In this document: piece after piece, positions 60,741 to 64,000 of the stretch | Position numbering within the stretch: position 1 is the stretch's first letter | Layout of the letters: every line of letters begins with the position of its first letter | NCBI RefSeq assembly: GCF_042180575.1 | Contig: NZ_CP170094.1 | Location: 4,340,001-4,404,000, forward strand | Direction of reading: 5' to 3' | Source of the DNA: Bernardetia sp042180575 | GTDB lineage: Bacteria > Bacteroidota > Bacteroidia > Cytophagales > Bernardetiaceae | Length of the DNA stretch: 64,000 bases | Program-made: the position numbers and the translations under genes | Notes under the pieces: model-generated | Told to the model about the DNA's origin: nothing | The model's database searches: none | What the model saw: only the letters and a program-made list of their open reading frames with translations

Positions 60741-61124
60741 ATGGAACGTAAATATGTTAAACGTACACAGAAAGACTACACCATGCAATTCAAACTTCAA
60801 GTAGTTAAGGAAATTGAACAAGGTCTTTTTACAGTCACTCAAGCCCAACGGAATTATGGTATTCAGAGCCGAAAAACAGTTGTGAATTGGCTTGATAAAT
60901 ATGGTAATTTTGATCATTCTTATAAAGTAATTCGTCCTATGAAAACAGCAGAACAACGTTTAATAGAACAAGAACAGGAAATTCGTCATCTAAAAAAGCA
61001 AAATGCTACTTTACAAGAAGAGCTATCTACTTTAGATAAAAAGGCTATTTTGTTTGATATGATGATTGATTTAGCAGAAAAGGAATATAAAATTCAGATA
61101 CGAAAAAACTCCAAACCCAAGTAA
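60741..61124 (+). CDS. IS3 transposase OrfA (DNA-binding)
   Basis: The 127-residue protein has a helix-turn-helix N-terminal half (YTMQFKLQVVKEIEQGLFTV TQAQRNYGIQSRKTVVNWL) and a C-terminal leucine-zipper coil (EQRLIEQEQEIRHLKKQNAT). It binds the terminal repeats. It terminates at 61124, in the 0 frame relative to the slippery site at 61103. Confidence 0.92.
   Translation: MERKYVKRTQKDYTMQFKLQVVKEIEQGLFTVTQAQRNYGIQSRKTVVNWLDKYGNFDHSYKVIRPMKTAEQRLIEQEQEIRHLKKQNATLQEELSTLDKKAILFDMMIDLAEKEYKIQIRKNSKPK
61103..61109 (+). promoter_or_regulatory. Programmed -1 frameshift heptamer for OrfAB
   Basis: The sequence A AAA AAC lies in the OrfA frame (codons AAA AAC), 15 bp before the OrfA stop. A slip of one base backward continues in the OrfB frame as CTC CAA ACC CAA. 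This is the classic IS3 signal. Confidence 0.75.
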
Positions 61125-62020
61125 TTAGTTCATTTAGTGAACAGCATGCAACAAGTATAAGTAAAACCTGTAAATTGCTTGGGATAACTAGACGGGTGTA
61201 TTATTACTCTTTATTGCGAACGAAAAAATGTAAAGAGTTGGCTCAAAAAGTAGTTGATTTAGTAAAAAAGGTTAGAGCGCAAATGCCAAGAGTTGGTACT
61301 CGTAAACTCTATCATATTTTAGAAGCTCCTTTGAAAGCCTTGAAAGTGGGACGAGATAAACTATTTTTTATTTTAAAAGCTAACCATCTTCTTATTTTAC
61401 CTAAACGGAGGTATCATGTTACTACAAACTCACTTCATCGTTTCAAAAAGCATAGAAATTTGATAGCAAATTTGAAAATTGAACGAGCAGAGCAAGTTTG
61501 GGTAAGTGATATTACTTATGTTGGAACAAGGGAGAATCCGATGTATTTAGCATTGGTTACAGATGCGTATTCAAAAAAAATAGTGGGTTATGATGTTTCT
61601 AATAGTTTAGAAACAGTTGGTTGTTCAAATGCTTTGAAAATGGCATTGAAAAACAGAAACTATCCTTTACGAGAACTAATTCATCATTCAGATAGAGGGG
61701 TTCAATATTGTAGTGATGAATATCAAACTATTTTAATTAAAAACCGTGTTCGTTGTAGTATGACAGAATGCTATGACCCATACGAAAATGCTGTTGCAGA
61801 ACGTGTGAATGGAATTTTAAAACAAGAGTTTTTATTGGACTCACAAATAACTTATTTGAAGTTTTTACAAAAAGTGGTAAAACAAAGTGTGGAAATTTAT
61901 AATACAGAAAGACCTCATTGGTCGCTCTACATGCAAACACCACAACAAACACATCAAGAGGAAAACATTCGAATAAGAACGTATAAAAAAGAAAAATCAG
62001 ACAATCTAAAGACTGCCTGA
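61109..62020 (+). CDS. IS3 transposase OrfB (integrase catalytic domain)
   Basis: The DDE/rve domain has Asp in VWVSDITYVG, Asp in LIHHSDRGVQYCSDEYQ and Glu in YENAVAERVNGILKQEF. The reading frame is open from 61091. The product is made as an OrfAB fusion by -1 frameshifting at 61103-61109, and a TTG at 61175 is the only plausible independent start. It stops at 62020, 50 bp before the right terminal repeat. Confidence 0.92.
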   Translation, partial: LQTQVISSFSEQHATSISKTCKLLGITRRVYYYSLLRTKKCKELAQKVVDLVKKVRAQMPRVGTRKLYHILEAPLKALKVGRDKLFFILKANHLLILPKRRYHVTTNSLHRFKKHRNLIANLKIERAEQVWVSDITYVGTRENPMYLALVTDAYSKKIVGYDVSNSLETVGCSNALKMALKNRNYPLRELIHHSDRGVQYCSDEYQTILIKNRVRCSMTECYDPYENAVAERVNGILKQEFLLDSQITYLKFLQKVVKQSVEIYNTERPHWSLYMQTPQQTHQEENIRIRTYKKEKSDNLKTA

Positions 62021-62070
62021 TCTATATTTAATTTATCTAAAAACCTGTAACACTATTTCAGGACTAGACA

Positions 62071-62763
62071 AGCTAACCATCTTCTTATTTTACCCAAACG
62101 GAGGTATCACATTACTACGGATTCATTTCATCGTTTCAAAAAGCATAGAAATTTGATAGCAAATTTAAAAATTGAACGAGCAGAGCAAGTTTGGGTAAGT
62201 GATATTACTTATGTTGGAACAAGAGAGAATCCGATGTATTTAGCATTGGTTACAGATGCGTATTCAAAAAAAATAGTGGGTTATGATGTTTCTAATAGCT
62301 TAGAGACAATTGGTTGTTCAAATGCTTTGAAAATGGCATTGAAAAACAGAAACTATCCTTTACGAGAACTAACTCATCATTCAGACAGAGGAGTTCAATA
62401 TTGTAGTGATGAATATCAAACTATTTTAACTAAAAACCATATTCGTTGTAGTATGACAGAATGCTATGATCCGTATGAAAATGCCGTTGCAGAACGTGTA
62501 AATGGAATTTTAAAACAAGAGTTTTTATTGGACTCACAAATAACTTATTTGAAGTTTTTGCAAAAAGTGGTAAAAGAAAGTGTGGAAATTTATAACACAG
62601 AAAGACCTCATTGGTCACTCTACATGCAAACACCACAACAAACCCATAAAGAGGAAAATATTCAAATAAGAACCTATAAAAAAGAAAAATCAGACAATCT
62701 AAAGACTGCCTGATATATATTTAATTTATCTAAAAAACTGTAACACTATTTCAGGACTAGACA
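62071..62763 (+). mobile_element. Truncated second IS3 copy, abutting the first
   Basis: It begins in the middle of the orfB equivalent (agctaaccatcttcttattt, homologous to 61378) and runs to a second right terminal repeat (ends 62763, tcaggactagaca). The left half and orfA are absent, and the junction with the intact copy has no spacer. Sequence differs from the intact copy by scattered substitutions. Confidence 0.85.
62072..62713 (+). pseudogene. 5'-truncated IS3 OrfB
   Basis: The frame is open from the junction: ANHLLILPKRRYHITTDSFH then RFKKHRNLIANLK. The DDE triad is present (VSDITYVG, HHSDRGVQ, AERVNGILK), but OrfA and the first 68 codons of the TTG-initiated OrfB are missing. It cannot mobilise itself, though it might be mobilised in trans if its left end existed. 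Confidence 0.85.
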
Positions 62764-62778
62764 AATTACTTTCAAAAA

Positions 62779-64000
62779 TTATTTATAAGATTTTACAAAA
62801 TCATAGGCATTCTTGATATCTGGAGTTAAAGCTCTGTCCACTTCCATAAAAGGAACTTTTTCTCTAAAAGCTTTCCAAAATTTTTGAGTTGTAGGTGAGA
62901 GTTTTAAGTCAGGATTTTTTTGCAAACGTAAATCAATAGCTTGAGCAGCATGCATGAGTTCTATTGCAAGAATATAATACATATTATCTACTGACTGACG
63001 TACTCTGTGTACTACTCTTGGTGCATTAGTAGCTACATCTTCAATATTTCCTGCAACAGCATACGTATTGAAAGATACTGGCAAGGCCAATTCTTGGTTT
63101 TGACTATTAAGTGAAACAAAAACTTTTTGGATAGCTCCATAAGCATGAACTGTTTTGTCAGTTCCCAAAAATCTACTTAAATGAGTAAAATGTGGATCAG
63201 CTAGTTTGATGGTACGTTGTGTTGAGGCAGCAGAAACATGTGCAATGGCAATACTAGCCTTTTCAAAAGAAATAACCCAAGGTAAAGGCGAAAAGTTTGC
63301 TGAAGGAATTACTGCCCCCTTTAGATCTTTTTCACTGGCATAATGCGAAAATTCTTCGTAATTTTTTGAAGGAGCATCAACATCTAATGCAATTCCAGGG
63401 TTATCATCTGAAGAGTTAAGCTGTATTGCAAACATTTGAACAAGTTCTTGTTTTGCTTCTTCTAAAGAACCCAATGTATAAGCACTTGTACGATAACTAA
63501 GAGGGTCTTGCAAAGCACGTTCGTCTGACTCATCCCATAAGTAACTTCCTTGCAATATTGTTCTGAAATCCATTGCCATGTTATTTACCATCTTAAAAGG
63601 TCTAATAGTATTATTATGCTCCAGAAAAGGTTCTATATTACCATTAAATCCCTCTAAACTTAAAGCAAAAATAAGCTTGGATACTTCAATTGACTGTGAT
63701 AATTCGTTAATAGCAAGCGCACCCAATGCAGCTGAATAGGTATTTGAACTAAAAATAGACAAAGCATCTTTTCCAAAAGGGATTAGTTTTTCTATTCCAT
63801 TTTGTTTTAATGCTTCGCTTGCTAATATCTTTTCTCCATTGTAATAGACATAACCTTCACCAATCATTGCTTGAGCAATATGTGCATTAATGGTTATATC
63901 AGCTTCACCTAAAGAGCCTTGAGATGGAATAACAGGAATGATATTTTTATTTAAAAAATCGCAAAATAAATTAACAGTTCTAGGTTGCACACCTGTAGAA
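62779..64000 (-). CDS. Aromatic amino acid lyase (HAL/PAL family) homologue lacking the MIO tripeptide (partial)
   Basis: The frame continues past base 64000, so the N-terminus is outside the window. The readable 400 or so residues follow the histidine/phenylalanine ammonia-lyase family: FSSNTYSAALGALAINELSQ, NSSDDNPGIALDV, AIPSANFSPLPWVISFEKAS-like segments and a helical C-terminal half. In true lyases an Ala-Ser-Gly forms the MIO electrophile in GSVGASGDLAPLAH. Here the aligned region is GSLGEADITINAH, so the tripeptide is absent. It may be a non-ammonia-lyase homologue. Its stop is 16 bp from the truncated IS3 copy. Confidence 0.8.
   Translation of the reverse strand, partial: STGVQPRTVNLFCDFLNKNIIPVIPSQGSLGEADITINAHIAQAMIGEGYVYYNGEKILASEALKQNGIEKLIPFGKDALSIFSSNTYSAALGALAINELSQSIEVSKLIFALSLEGFNGNIEPFLEHNNTIRPFKMVNNMAMDFRTILQGSYLWDESDERALQDPLSYRTSAYTLGSLEEAKQELVQMFAIQLNSSDDNPGIALDVDAPSKNYEEFSHYASEKDLKGAVIPSANFSPLPWVISFEKASIAIAHVSAASTQRTIKLADPHFTHLSRFLGTDKTVHAYGAIQKVFVSLNSQNQELALPVSFNTYAVAGNIEDVATNAPRVVHRVRQSVDNMYYILAIELMHAAQAIDLRLQKNPDLKLSPTTQKFWKAFREKVPFMEVDRALTPDIKNAYDFVKSYK

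Larger units (their letters stand above)
60704..62070 (+). mobile_element. IS3-family insertion sequence, intact, about 1.37 kb
   Basis: The termini start TG and end CA: left tgtcgtcctaatatagtgtt plus aca, right (reverse complement) tgtctagtcctgaaatagtg plus ttaca. orfA and orfB overlap through a -1 frame with a heptamer A AAA AAC. No target duplication is obvious: the right end abuts a second, truncated copy. Confidence 0.9.

Overview
The window is AT-rich and carries several Bacteroidota hallmarks: type IX secretion (T9SS) C-terminal sorting domains with the YPNP motif, two-component propeller (Reg_prop/Y_Y_Y) sensor kinases, LytTR regulators, TTG/TAnnTTTG promoters and few Shine-Dalgarno sites. 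The gene set suggests a marine or gliding Cytophagales-type bacterium (Flexibacter/Bernardetia-like). That placement is inference, not a database result. No rRNA, tRNA or CRISPR array was seen.

Layout. 1-11 kb: two giant repeat-rich secreted proteins on the minus strand (FG-GAP/BspA-LRR/LamG, then HYR repeats with a sorting domain), separated by a dead IS630-type element. 11-15 kb: LytTR response regulator and propeller histidine kinase pair. 15-25 kb: fumarylacetoacetase, a Uma2-type nuclease, a membrane protein, MutS, a two-gene membrane-anchored module bracketed by 64-bp direct repeats, and a type II restriction-modification pair. 25-33 kb: small membrane protein, enoyl-CoA hydratase, pterin carbinolamine dehydratase, an ATPase + TOPRIM-like pair, and SMC. 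33-42 kb: MgtE, SufS, MBL hydrolase, ComB-like phosphatase, zinc-ribbon protein and its wrecked duplicate, TruA, kinase-like protein, FolE and a QueD/PTPS protein. 42-47 kb: an overlapping ATPase + putative nuclease pair, a T9SS cargo protein and an orphan DUF433 antitoxin. 47-57 kb: small secreted proteins (one GldN-like), hybrid kinase, M16 peptidase, esterase-like lipoprotein, Crp/Fnr regulator, DJ-1/PfpI lipoprotein, threonine synthase. 57-64 kb: large polytopic membrane protein, NAD kinase, an IS3 element with an abutting truncated second copy, and an aromatic-amino-acid-lyase homologue that runs off the right edge.

Functional links. FolE, the QueD/PTPS homologue, pterin carbinolamine dehydratase and fumarylacetoacetase fit pterin and Phe/Tyr metabolism, although they are scattered. 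Genome-defence candidates are numerous: the restriction-modification pair, two separate ATPase-plus-effector pairs, a Uma2 protein and a DUF433 antitoxin.

The most unusual material is (a) the lyase homologue, whose MIO-forming Ala-Ser-Gly is replaced; (b) the two ATPase/effector cassettes; (c) two families of tiny non-autonomous inverted-repeat elements with 9-bp target duplications, including a visible internal-deletion derivative and one inserted in a duplicated zinc-ribbon gene; and (d) several families of dispersed short palindromes at gene boundaries.
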